From Allomyces arbusculus (lineage: Eukaryota; Blastocladiomycota; Blastocladiomycetes; Blastocladiales; Blastocladiaceae): DNA of 40,517 nucleotides. A program made the translations under genes and the position numbers. The notes under the pieces were generated by a model that made no database searches, was not told where the DNA came from, and saw only the letters and a program-made list of their open reading frames with translations. The stretch lies in the NCBI GenBank assembly GCA_027604705.1, contig JADHYV010000121.1:1-40517 (forward strand). The letters are read 5' to 3'. Every line of letters starts with the position of its first letter. The first letter of the stretch is position 1. Positions 9,795-20,685 of this stretch are shown here, piece by piece.

Positions 9795-12391
9795 TCACAC
9801 GAGCGGTGCCGCCGTCGAGGACGACGCGGCCGCGGCGCTCGCGGCACTGCCCGCCCTTGCGCGACGCATCCCGGCGGCGCCCTTCTTCCCGCCACGCGGA
9901 ATCAGTTTCGCCAAAAGCCCGCCCGCGGGCTTGACCCCCGCGACGCGCGGGAACGTCGCGGGCGCGGCCGCAGGGACGGCACGGTGGTGTGTGACCGGCT
10001 GCACCTGCTCCGACGGTGCGTCCCACTTGGAATCGGCGTGGACGACCGCAGGCGTGCGCCGGCGCACGGGCGTTGGCACGGTCGTGGTGGTCGTGGCCGT
10101 CGCGGTCGTGCCGTTGGCGGCGGTGGACTTCCCGCGAATCCCGCCAAACCACTTGCGCAGCCGCCCGAGCATCCGCGGGGATGTCGTCGACGAGGCCGAT
10201 GCGGCAACGGACGCGACGGACGCCGCGGCGCCGGCGCGTGGTACGGTCGCGGGCGTGTGCCTGCCCGAGTGCTCGGCGTCCAGTGCAGCCGGCGGGGTCG
10301 CCGCGCGCTCGATCGTGACAGGCGTCCTGCACCCCGTCGCCTCGCGCGGGTCCGCTCCCGCGGCCGCGGCGGCGCGGATCCGCGCGCGCATACTCCTCGC
10401 CTCGGCGCGAACTTGCTCAATCCGGTCGGCCGCGTCGAGCACGCGCGGGGTGGCTTTACCTCCAAGCACATGTCTCACCACATCCCTCGGCGCGTGCCCG
10501 GCATCGAGCCAGTCGCGCACGTGTTCGGCGAGCGTGCGGTGCACGGCACCAACATCCCCACGCGCCTGGGCCATTTGCTGCACCCACCGGTCGATCTGTG
10601 CAGCCTCGATCCTTGCGATCCCGTCAAGCAATTGGTGCAAGGTCGCGATGTGCGCGGCGTTATCCTTGGCGACGGGCACGGCACGCGCGGCAGGTGGTGG
10701 GGTCGGCGGTGCGAGCGCGGCCTGCGCGAGCGCAATCCCAATCGACGCGTCGGCAAGTGTCGGCGGCAAGGCACGTGCGGCGTTGCCCAAATCGCGCGCC
10801 AAGTCGGCCGGGTTCTTTTCCCAGTCGTAGAGGACGTGGCGGTTCGGGGCGGTGACGGTATCGAGAATGCTCATGAGCTTGGCGTAGTCGGGTTCGGCCG
10901 TGAAGTCGAGCGCCTGGATGTGCGCGGCGAGATCATGCAGCCACTTGGGCGTGCCGACAAGCAAGTGCGCGAGCGGAATGCGCTTCTTTTGCTGGTAAAC
11001 GGCGTGGCGGTCCTTTTCGCGGCGCCAGGGTAGCGCGCCGGTCAGGAATTCCACGAGTAGGTAGAGCACCGACCACAGGTCGTCACGGCGCGCGAGTTCC
11101 TTGTTTTCGTGCGCGTTCACTGCATCACGTCGAGTGCGGCGGAAGAATCAGTTGGCGCAAGTGCACGAGAAAGCAGCGGGTGGACGGGACGTACAGGAGG
11201 CATACCGCGCTGTGCCGCGGAATCCTGCCGACGCCCGCGGCGGACGGATCTGGCCGTCGCTCGTGAGAAACCGCCTGGCGAGCCCGAAATCAATCAGGTA
11301 GCACCGTGCGCGCGGCACGCCGTGGTGGTCGGGCAACTTTTCGGTGCCCATGACAAAGTTGGACGCCTTGATGTCGCGGTGCAGGTACCCGATCTGTACA
11401 CCGTCCACCCACCCACTCAAGTCAGTCAGTCTTCGGCATCGCATATCGCGTCGCGTCGGCACCGCGTCGACGCGCACCTTATGCATGTACCGAATTGCTG
11501 AAATCATCTGCCGTGCGAGCATCGCCGTCGTCTCCGGCGTGAACCGGTGTCCCGGCATCCGCTTGCGCAGTTCCGACAAGTTCTCGCCGTGCAGCGACAT
11601 GACCATATAGTGCTGCATCCCCGACGCGTCGGCCTCGGCTCCAGGCGGTCCCGGCACCATCCCGGACCCGACGAGCTGCGAGACGTGCGGGCACCCTTGG
11701 AGTCGGCGCAGGATCGCCGTTTCAAACTGCAGGTAGGACTTGGCGGGCGCGGTCGCTGTGGCCGGGGCCGCGGGCGTTGTCTCGATCTTGATGGCGACGG
11801 GGCGGCCAGTCGCGAGTTCGTCGGCGGCAAAGGTTTGACCTGGTCGAGTTACAACACCATGTCGGTTGGTTAGTCGAGGATTGCGAAATTACGGGCTGGG
11901 CCATGACCATCGGCATGCCGGCCCGGTCGGGCCAACCGTCGCGCCATGGAGCCATCGGATCGGACGTACCAAACGCGCCTTGCCCGAGTGTGCGTGTCTA
12001 TGCATGCAACAATCAACCGCCAAACCCAATGTCCGCAAGTAAGTGGATTGAGATGCCTGTGACGCACATCCGTGCAACTCAATGGCTCTCCATTACATAC
12101 CACTCGCCATTTCCCGCCCACCACTGTCCCGACCGCGACACCGGTCTTTGGTGCGGCTACAGCCGTCGTTGTCGCGGGCGTGCTGATTGGCGCCCGGTAC
12201 GCAGCGAGGTCGCGCACGGGCGTGCGCGGGTACTTGGCGGCGGCCGTGATGGCCGCGGGCGTGGCCGACTTGCGCGACGCGGCACGGTCGACCGCGTCGG
12301 CGGCGTGGGACGGCGCCGGTGGAGGGTGCGGCTGCTGCTGCTGCTGTTGCTGCTGCCGTTGCTGCTGCTGTTGCTGCTTGGCGGCGAGCAT
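9795..12391 (-). CDS. TTBK-like protein kinase of the CK1 group
   Basis: Serine/threonine kinase most like tau-tubulin kinases. Exons are 12391-12101, 11997-11970, 11839-11478, 11393-11195 and 11119-9795; introns are 103, 130, 84 and 75 bp; the product is 734 residues. A poly-Gln tract lies near residues 6-20. The kinase domain spans about 90-390: glycine loop LGQGAFG (101-107), VAIK lysine 124, HRDIKASN (232-239), DFG (262-264) and GTARYASLNAH, the TTBK/CK1 replacement for the usual APE segment. RRDDLWSVLYLLVEF follows. All catalytic residues are present, so it should be active. The last ~345 residues are Ala/Pro/Arg-rich low complexity. Exon 2 is a 28-nt microexon carrying the glycine loop. 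In animals the family phosphorylates microtubule-linked substrates; the role here is unknown. Confidence 0.9.
12331..12378 (-). repeat. CAG/CAA repeat encoding poly-Gln in the kinase N-terminus
   Basis: On the coding strand this is a run of CAG with a few CAA and one CGG, read as six Gln, Arg, then eight Gln (QQQQQQRQQQQQQQQ). It begins five residues after the kinase initiator. The mixed codons point to a tract under some length constraint, not a fresh expansion. Confidence 0.9.
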
Positions 12392-13468
12392 GGTGATAGA
12401 TGGGTACAGAGCGCGTCGAGGGCAGCGCGAGCGCGGGAATCCGGATCAAAATGCGTGTCGGCGGGCAGCACGCTTAGTCGCGTCGGTTGACAATGACAGC
12501 CACACCACCGCCGTTGTCGTCGTTGTCAATGATCTTGATCGCGACGGGAAACAGTGCCGCGCACGTAATCAGGGGTATAGGTCGCGGCCAGTCGGGCCGG
12601 GAAACAGTCGGAGCGCGCTGCTGGAAATTTGCGAGTACGGGAATACTGTCGCGCGAGCCGTGCACAGACGCGCGAGGGTGCCTTGGGGAAGCGAGCGAGC
12701 GAGCGAGCGAGCAAGCGAGAAGGGTGGGTGGTGCGCGTGGCGGAGGGGTGCTGCAGGCCGAGAGCGAGCGTTGACGTTTGGCGAGAGCGAGAGTTGTCGT
12801 TTGGCGGGATCACACCAGCTCCCATCTGCGTCGACGATGCAGCGAGCGCCCCCACTTGCTGGAGAAGAGCGCCGCGCAGGGCGTGTTCGCGCGCGCGACT
12901 TGCCTGTAATGCCGTGGGTCGGCGTCGGCGCGCGCGGGGGCAGGCAGCAGCTGCAGCAGCAGTAGCAGGATCAGGAGTACCACCGGGCGCAGGCGTGTGG
13001 GCGCAGAGCGGGCCGAAGAAAGCGACGAGAGGAGACGTGGGGGACACCGCTGCACGTCCCACAGCGAATAAGTTGCAACGACAGGGCGACAAGCCGAGAG
13101 AGAGCAACCGTCTTGTCCTCGCCACGGTCATAAGGACGCCGACGACGACCGATTAGTATGGCTCATAATCTGGCCGCGCGTGCCACCACCGGCGCCACTG
13201 TGGTGGCACGACGGCCTGTTGGTGCGTCGCACGAGGACGAGAGCGGCACGAATTCCTTGGCCGACCGGCGACCATCATCTCGCACGTCCAATCAAACGTG
13301 CACTCTTCGCCAACAACGACCACGCAACCCACACACCTGGACCAACCACACCTCTCATGCAATCCATTCTCCGCATGTACTCGGCGATCCATTTACAACA
13401 AACTGCGCGCGCGCCGCCAAACCAGGCGCAGCCCCTCGTCATACTCGACCGCGTCGGACAACACTCAT
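12392..13468. other. Intergenic region upstream of the kinase gene
   Basis: About 1.1 kb lies between the kinase start and the ELP4 stop, both on the minus strand. It holds a (GAGC)n tetranucleotide tract at about 12,690-12,720. A minus-strand frame without an ATG encodes a Leu-rich signal-peptide-like stretch (about 12,920-12,990), and a 201-codon minus ORF has shuffled-looking composition. I support neither as a gene. It probably contains the kinase promoter and leader. Confidence 0.45.
12690..12720. repeat. (GAGC)n tetranucleotide microsatellite
   Basis: Roughly seven tandem GCGA/GAGC units with one variant (GCAA) lie upstream of the kinase gene. No function is apparent. Confidence 0.9.
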
Positions 13469-14923
13469 CTAAAAATCCACGTTCCTACCGCTGACGGTAC
13501 CGCACCCTCCCTTGACCGCCCTTGTCCCCATCTTGTTCACCCCGTGCGCCTGATCCTTACGGCCGTCATCATCGCCCGTGTCCGCGCCAAGCTCGGGCGG
13601 CAAATGCCACGCTTCGATTGCAAACCGCTTGCGGCGCACGTGGAACGCAAGACTCTGGCCGACCATGCCCGCAGCCACCTTGACACTCGCCGGCACGAGC
13701 GCATTCACGCGCGCGAGCTTGCGCACGGCCACGAGCCCGGCATACTCGCGCGTCAGGTACGGATTGGTGCGAATCGATGCGGGCAAAGTTGTGGAGGAGG
13801 CGAACGCGTCGAATGCGAGAGAGAAGTCGGCGTGCGCATCGAGCAGCGCGCGTGGGCCGCGCCAGGCAGAGGAGACGGTGATGATGGCCGACGCGTAGGC
13901 GTGTCGCAGCAAGGCTTTGAGCCGGATCAGGAAGCGGTGGTGATTCTGCAGGTTGGGGTTGGGGGCAGGGTGATTAGTCGAGAATTGAATGTGGGTTCAC
14001 GGAGCGGAGACGCTCGTACGTGTCCGCGCTGGCCCCAAAGCGGCGAGCACATGGCGTGAATCGCGATCCGCAGCACAGACCGCTGACCCGACGGCGGTGG
14101 TGGAGCCGACGCACTAGATCAGGGAGCAGAGTGAGCACACGCGACCAATCCATTGCCACGAGTCCAGACAGACGCACAAGAAACCACCATCGATGAGTGT
14201 GCGGTAGACGGCTGCATACGCGGCCTCGAACGGATCTTCATCCTCGTTCCCCTCCCCCAACCGCACCGCGTGCACGCGCTCTTCATCCTCGACGCTCATC
14301 GCGCCCATCCGCTTGGTCAAATCGAACACGCCGCAGTACGCTGGCACTGCGCTCGTCGGCGCCCGTCCACCCATCGCCTTGCGTAGCGACCGGCCCGCAT
14401 CCGGCGCGTCGCCATACTTAGGCAAGTGCTGGTACCGCCATGCAATCTTCATCGCCTCGTCGTCCCCCTTCTCGCTTGCTGCGGGCGCGTTCCCGCCTGC
14501 GCCCGCGGGCTGTGGGCACCCAGCAATCAATGCCGCCGGATCGTCGTCGGTGCTCGCGACCAGGACGTGGTGGCCATGTGCGAGCGCCTGTGCGAGCGAG
14601 TACTGCATGGCCAGCGTCGCGTAGCCAGTGCCAACGTCCTCGTCGAGAACTAGGACGGTGCCGAGCGGTTGGCCGCCGCCAAGGAGGTCGTCAAGTGACG
14701 CGATTCCGGTCGAGATAAGGACTTGGCCATTGTGCGCCGAGAGTCGCGTGCCAGGTGGGAGCAAGGGTCGGACGGGTGCGCTAGCAGCTGGCGCGGGTCC
14801 AGGAGCTGGAGAAACGGAGGGTGCGGCCGATGCTGCTGGTGCCGCGGTGGGCCGGAAGGACGAGGTTGCCGGGCGGAAGCTGGAGGTCGGATTGCTGCCG
14901 GTTGCGGGTCGAAAGCTGCTCAT
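13469..14923 (-). CDS. ELP4: Elongator complex subunit 4
   Basis: Homologue of Elp4 (PAXNEB), a RecA-fold subunit of the Elp4/5/6 ring of Elongator, which modifies wobble uridine in tRNAs (known). Exons are 14923-14178, 14113-14020 and 13945-13469, introns 64 and 74 bp, 438 residues. N-terminal low complexity repeats SSFRPAT three times with variation. The family core follows: PPGTRLSAHNGQVLISTG, SLDDLLGGGQPLGTVLVLDED, then QHLPKYGD. Exon 2 restores VLRIAIHAMCSPLWG, and exon 3 begins NHHRFLIRLKALLRHAYAS. It ends with FHVRRKRFAIEAWHLPPELG, the family's C-terminal signature. Phases agree at both junctions. Elp4 normally lacks a working Walker A motif; none is seen here. Confidence 0.93.
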
Positions 14924-17900
14924 GATGGTCAAGGATTGATGCCGGCGCCGCGTGCTCAAATAACGACAGCTGAGGATGGTGACCAAGTCGTTGAAGCAAC
15001 GCTGAAGCGTCCGAGTCTTTGATTGCCCGTCACGTGCCCCTGCTGTCCGCTCAACCTCCGTCGTCGTCGTCCTCATTATGCCTTCACTCGGACCGCCGCA
15101 CGCACACCACGATGGAGTGCCGCGGCAGCATGGCGACAACCTGCTTAGCCAATGCTGATTGCGTGCCTCGACGAGCGCGGGCTCGTGTCGCTGCTCGTCG
15201 CGGATGGCACCTTGGTGATGAATTCAGCATGCTTCAGAGGATACTAAATGGACGAGGAAGACCACAGCGACGCGCGTGCTCCATTTACCGAGCATGTGCG
15301 CCGTCAGGCACGCATCGTCCACCCTTGCGCTGCTCCAGTGCCTGGAGTCGGCGTCTGTTTGAGCGCGTGAGCTGGGATTGCTTTGGGCGACCCGGATGAT
15401 GCGACGATGCTTGTCCGCAGAGTCCATTTCGCTTGTGCTATTTTTATTTCTAGTCGCTCCAATCACGTTGCTATCTTTATTCTGCTGCTGCTGCGAATTG
15501 TGATTTGTTGGACCTGAAAACCACGACAAATCACCAGTTCTGTCAGTTGGCCTTTCGTCGTGTCGTCCTATTTTGCCTCAACGCGATCAGTCCACCCATC
15601 GTCGCATTGTCCACCCATCGCTCCATGTCGACGCGGCCGCGACAGGCGTCAGGCGTCAGGAGCGTTTTGGCCCGCCTCGGACGACCACCCAACGCGTCCA
15701 ACGCGTCCAACGCGTCCCTTTCGTCCCGCACCCAACCTCTACAGTGGTCCAACAGGCGACAGCACGACGACGGGACCACTCGATCAAGCACGAACGCATG
15801 TGTAACAGCGAGCGCAACCACCGACACGAAGATGGGACCGACCGCGGCTGGCTAGCGCACGCGGGGCTCGGCAGTGTGCCCGCCGACCAGCTGACCTCAC
15901 CTCCAAAACCGCACGACGACGGCACGAATGGATGCGTGCCGTCGCGCACAACCCATGGCATGTCGAGGAGAGGGCCGCCAAGGGTGCAGCATGCGTGGGG
16001 CTGGCAGTCGCGGAGTCGAAGGTGCGGTCGACCCACAAACTGCATTGCCCACGGCCGCCACAACGGCCGCACGATTTGGCGTGCGCCGCCGTTGTGCGCA
16101 ACCACTGGGAAGTGGATTGAATGACCGACGCCAACTAGCGGTGTGAACGGCGGCGGGCTGGGTAAGACAACGTCAGGCCGACCAGTGCAGCCCCCGTCGT
16201 TCCTGACGACAAAGGATGGCCGCGGCCGACTATGAGAGCGGCCGTCAATTAACCGTGGTTGCGGCGCGAAGAAGCGGGAGCGATCCCGGTACCTGGAACG
16301 GAGACCCTGGAGGAACGAGCGTACTGTGACTGGTGTAGCGTCTGGAACGGCGCAGATAGAAACCAATGCATCTTCATTTCCAACAAGTCGACCATGACAG
16401 TGGATAGCGGACATTTTCGTACCGTGTCCATAAGGTGCGGGCCGACCGAGGGGCCGTGCCGGCAGTGGTCGCGCGCAGTCCGGTCACGTCAACCCAAGTG
16501 AAATTCACAGTGCCGATGGCGGTCCTCGACGTTGCGGCCTCGGCACCCTCCATCTCCTCGCGCCGCACAGCGTGGCACCTTCCCTCCACCTGGAACAGCG
16601 TCATGACCGTGCTCGCGTAGTTCTGGCACCGCCTGTGCGCGACGCCAGCGATGGGGCCGAGGTCGACCATGTCATCGGCGCGCGACAACGACCAAATGAC
16701 TCAACATAGAATGCACCACGGTAGGAAACTGGTGGACACGGTTTGGCGAGAGTTGGTGAGCGAGGGGTCGCGGGATGAAGGAGAATCGGCGCAGCACGCA
16801 ATACACGATCTTGCCGCGGTCACAGTCCCCGCGTCAGCCGATAAAACGCTCGGCACCCACAAGACGGTCGGCATAAACGCATTGCCGATCTCGGTGCTGC
16901 CGCCGACGGCTCTGGGAGAGGGAACCCGACGTCGTCGAGGTGGTGAGAATTGGCCATGGGATCAAATACACGGTGCTTTGTGCCTCATCGCTGCCACGGG
17001 ATTGGAGTTCGCCGAGCTCAAAAAGGACACGAGCGCGGGCGTACTGGCGGCTATCTGGTCGCAGTACCGGCCCGCCGGGCACGTCATTGCTCACCTCCCT
17101 CCATCTTGCGTCATACCCCGGCGCGCACACATGGAACTCGAGCGACCTTCTCCACCAGCCGGCCCGCGGGTACGGGCATCGTGCCGTTGCGATCCGACGC
17201 GACGGCCAGCAGGGGTCCTAAAATTCCCGAGCGGCGCGGCCGAAACATGGAACCGCACGCTTTCCGTCACGTACATGCATATTTACCGGCGTTATGGTCA
17301 CGGATGTGGTCAGGGTCGGCAGTTGCGACGCACGGCGGCCTCATGACGTGGACGGTGCTCCAAGTCCGCGACCCGGCCGCGCGTCGGCACGAATCGGGCA
17401 CTGGAGAGCGCGGCGCAATGCAGGGCACCATTTAGGACCGGTTTCAAACCGCTTGGGCACGTCGGCGATGGTGTCGTCGGTCGTCGACGCCGCGACCTAC
17501 GTCAAATTCGGTGCACGAGGTCCAGACGGGCGCCCACGGCCGGCGCGGCACGGGGAATTATCCCAATCAAGTCACAAGGACCTCGGTAGCAAATGCACTC
17601 GTCCGGTTTGGCGTTGGGGAGTCGGTGTCGGTCATGGTCGTCGCGCGCCGATCTGCGAGCGACTGCAGCCAGGGCCCCGCCGGCGCCAACACAGGACCGT
17701 TGCGTGAGCCGAGGCCACGGGATCATAGGCTTGCAGCGCGCGCGCGTCGACTGGTATGCATCGTGTCGCCGTGGTGGTGGTGGGTCGTCGTGGATTTGGC
17801 GGTCAATGGTGCTCCAGCCTGGCGGCAAGGAGCCAGGCGGGCTGGCGCACGTGCGGAAACAGGACACTTCGTCAGCGCGGGCTCAACAGCGATTGGTTTT

Positions 17901-19290
17901 GGCAGCGAAAAATGTAACGCTGCGCACGGCCAACCCGGGCAATGTCGGCCACGGGACGGGCTGAAGCGAGGGACCACTAAATCAATCGCCCAGTTCGCTC
18001 CGTCGTCATGACGCTCCGTCATGCTGTTACGCGCGTTGTGGAGACCCAGGTTGACGTGGTCATGGCGTCGCCGCATTCCATGGTTCCATGGCGCCTGAAG
18101 CAATTCATATTGGCGCAATCGCGCGCGATTGTGGGCCCAGCACCTTGCAGGAAAAGAAGTGGCCCGGCTTTCCAAAACGCCACGCAGGCACGGCGCCGTC
18201 TGATGGAGGGTCCGTGCCGCGATAAATACGGAATCGTTTCGTGCATGGCCTGGACTGGGCCCGCCCTCGTGTTTCGATTAACCTGCTGATGATGCCTGGA
18301 GCTGAGAGAGAGAAAGGAGAGAGGGAATGACGCACGCGTTTTCACTTGTGCTCACACGCGCCTCTGTCTGTATGCATTTACACGCGAGTGCTTCGCTGTG
18401 GCATTCTTTCAAGACGTGGCAAGGCCTTGAAACCTCAGCCCGATTCGTACCCGCCAACTGGCGCGCGCGGCCGATACGGCGGTTGCGATCTTGCGAGGGC
18501 GTCTGCATCGGCCGGGACGCGCGCGGCGCCAGGGCGCCATGAGAAACCGCTACAGGAAAGAATGATACACGAAACAGGTCGCTGTGGTCCATACGGCGCG
18601 AGGGGTCATCGTCGTTCACGCGCTGCTTGGTTGTGTGCTGGTAGAACTCGTTCGAACTCTCCTCGTCATCCGCGTGTGGACGGCAAGCAAGGGACGGATT
18701 TGGAACCAAGGCGTTCGCGCTTCTGTGTTACGCGACCTGCGTGTGTGCAAACACGTCAAAGAGTGTCACATCAACCAGCGAATCTGATGCATGGTCTGGA
18801 GCAGGCGATGCCAAGCAACCCACGCGCCCGGTATATCACGAAGTGTGCGCCGGTACCACTTGATCCCTGACAACTTGTGCCCATGCGCGGGCCGGAGGTG
18901 CCGTCGAATGGCGCTCGGTCATGATCGTCAAGTGACCAGTGGGTCGGAAGCACGACGAAGCCAGGCGCTGGCGCGGGCGCGTTGTGTGTGTGATCGTGAG
19001 GAAGCGCGGACGCGCGCAAGTCCTGGAACGTCGCGTCGGGAGATGGCGCGCTCGCACGCGGCGGAACGTTCGAGCATGCGCGCGGGGCAAGCAGTGGCGC
19101 GCTGGCCATCAAGAACGTCTGTGTTTCGCGTCGATTCCGTCCGTGCGCTTGGGTTGCCGTGGCCCGCGGCAACGGACACGTCGCGCAGCATGGCCGGCTC
19201 CGTGCACGAACCCGGACTGACCGACCGATACACCGACAGACGAGGCCCCAGGTCCGGTGCGTGCGATCTCGCGCGGAGATGGGAGAGAGG
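14924..19290. other. Gene-poor 4.4-kb region, no supported gene
   Basis: No ORF here has a recognisable motif, a coherent exon structure or family-like composition. Frames are interrupted often, and the longest (15,656-16,414 minus; 16,651-17,346 plus) look like chance reading of GC-rich DNA. An AT-richer island with T-rich runs lies at about 15,435-15,520. Two small tandem repeats lie near 15,641 and 15,691, and a purine tract at about 18,300-18,330. The 14,924-15,100 part should include the ELP4 promoter. No terminal repeats, target-site duplications or transposase remnants were recognised. Confidence 0.5.
15691..15717. repeat. 9-bp tandem repeat (AACGCGTCC)x3
   Basis: Three exact adjacent copies of a 9-mer containing an MluI-type palindrome ACGCGT. 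Just before it, 15,643-15,660 carries a short CAGGCGT repeat. Both are in the gene-poor region. Confidence 0.95.
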
Positions 19291-19294
19291 CGGG

Positions 19295-19302
19295 TATAAA
19301 TA
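19295..19302 (+). promoter_or_regulatory. TATA box (TATAAATA)
   Basis: A consensus TATAAATA in a GC-rich setting, 190 bp upstream of the ATG at 19,492. It is followed by a C/T-rich stretch typical of a transcribed leader. It is the clearest core-promoter element in the window and supports the downstream orphan ORF as a real gene. Confidence 0.6.
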
Positions 19303-19491
19303 TTGTTCTCCACCACGACCGATCCTGAGCCAAGCATCCCACGACGGCATTTTCCATCCTCGCTCGTCCTCGCCCCCGCCCGGCCCTGCCAGCGATCGCG
19401 ACCTGCCCATTTGCTGCCGCTTCACACACGCACCCCACGACTTCCCAAGCGCTGTTTGATCTCGACCGCGCGTCCCCGCTTCATCTCCACC

Positions 19492-20139
19492 ATGCCCTCC
19501 GCGCCGTTACTGCCAGTCGCTACCGCGGCCGCGTCACCCGCGATGCTCGCACCCCTGCCGCAGCACTCGCTGCTGCTTCCGGTCGCCGATCCGTTCGCGG
19601 CCGCGGCGGGCGCGTCGCCGATGTACCCGCTGCCGTCGAGTTTCGACGACGACGACATGCTAGCACCGTTTATCCCGATTCCGCTGACCGTCATGGAGGC
19701 CATGATGCACCAGCCGCGTTCTGGCACGACCGCGGCCGACACGACAGTCCTTCCGCCGCTGCTCGACATGGACGCTGAGCGGCTGTGTCGCGCTCCGCTG
19801 ATTACGAACCGTCCGCGCGCCGTGCAGTGCGAACCAGATACCGCGCTTCTGCCGCCCCCACCGCCGCCAACCTCGTTCCCAACACTCGTCGTCGTCCCGC
19901 CAAAATCACGGAAGCGCGCGCTGTCTCGCAGTCGTAGAAGCAGCAGCTGTTCGGCCAGCAGTCGTGCCACCCTCGCAGAACGTGCCACGGCCAACTCTGC
20001 CTCGGCCGCTGCCGCCGTCGTCGCCGTAGCAGTTCACGATGCTGCAATTCCGCCAAGACCACGTCGCCCGCGCACGTCCGACGCCCCCCGGCCAGGGCCG
20101 GGAGGGTCTTGCGCGGCGAGCATTGCGCGGATGGCATGA
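19492..20139 (+). CDS. Orphan low-complexity protein (215 residues)
   Basis: Single-exon ORF with no recognised domain. Support: ATG in a strong context (CTCCACCATG), a TATA box 190 bp upstream, and a pyrimidine-rich leader. The product has an Ala/Pro/Leu-rich N-terminus, an acidic hydrophobic patch (SFDDDDMLAPFIPIPLTVME, about residues 55-74), a poly-Pro run and a basic Ser/Arg cluster (KSRKRALSRSRRSSS, about residues 138-152) that could act as a nuclear localisation signal. The acidic-hydrophobic patch with a basic cluster would fit a transcriptional regulator, but this is speculation. No membrane segment is seen. The stop may be premature if an unrecognised intron follows. Confidence 0.5.
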   Translation: MPSAPLLPVATAAASPAMLAPLPQHSLLLPVADPFAAAAGASPMYPLPSSFDDDDMLAPFIPIPLTVMEAMMHQPRSGTTAADTTVLPPLLDMDAERLCRAPLITNRPRAVQCEPDTALLPPPPPPTSFPTLVVVPPKSRKRALSRSRRSSSCSASSRATLAERATANSASAAAAVVAVAVHDAAIPPRPRRPRTSDAPRPGPGGSCAASIARMA

Positions 20140-20685
20140 AACGCCCGCTGCCTGGCTGTTTTTGATGGGAAGCGGGGCGGCCTGCGTGTCCGGATCACCA
20201 GTCGGCGGCACGACGCCCGTTCTAGGTGCTGATCGGGGCCAGCACACGCGCGTCCCCCGCTCCTTGATGAACAGATGGGGCTTTCGTGACGTGTCCCGGC
20301 CACTCGGGGTGAGCTGTCAACAGAGAGGAACTTTAGCGGCCTGATCGTGGCGGGTCGGATGCGCGTGGGAGCGCAGGCGTTGGTCGGTGTGAAACGTGCC
20401 AATGCGCGAGCGTTCGCGGGAGAGGGCGCCGCCCGCCCCGTGTTGGCTTGTTTTTTCGGTTGTTGTGTCCAAAGTTGGCGCGTTGTCTGCATGTGTCTTG
20501 GCATTTTTTCGTGTTACCCGCGGGATCAATGTTTACAGCGGCGCGTCCTGATGGCATTTTCGCGGGCGAAGTTCATTGTGATATTCCATCCTTGTTCTTT
20601 ATCCTCCAAGTCCAGTTCATCTTCTGCGTGATCAAATTGTAGTCTCTCGCTCTCTCCAGTGTCATTGAGCGCACGGCTGCAATGG
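20140..20685. other. Convergent 3' intergenic region
   Basis: This ~550 bp stretch lies between the stops of the 19,492 (+) and 20,686 (-) genes. T-richer sequence at about 20,445-20,520 and 20,590-20,640 may hold both 3' ends. No gene is supported. Confidence 0.4.

Noticed and set aside
12810-13055. Minus-strand frame with a Leu-rich signal-peptide-like stretch
   Set aside because: There is no ATG in frame before the hydrophobic run, a stop lies upstream, and the rest of the frame is short and featureless.
12526-13131. 201-codon minus-strand ORF upstream of the kinase
   Set aside because: Arg/Ala/Pro-dominated composition without motifs, overlapping a tetranucleotide repeat; typical of chance ORFs in GC-rich DNA.
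15656-16414. 252-codon minus-strand ORF in the gene-poor region
   Set aside because: No ATG near a sensible start, Cys/Trp/Arg-rich random-like composition, no domain, and comparable ORFs on the other strand.
16651-17346. 231-codon plus-strand ORF in the gene-poor region
   Set aside because: No motif, no splice support for a larger gene, and composition that changes abruptly along the frame.
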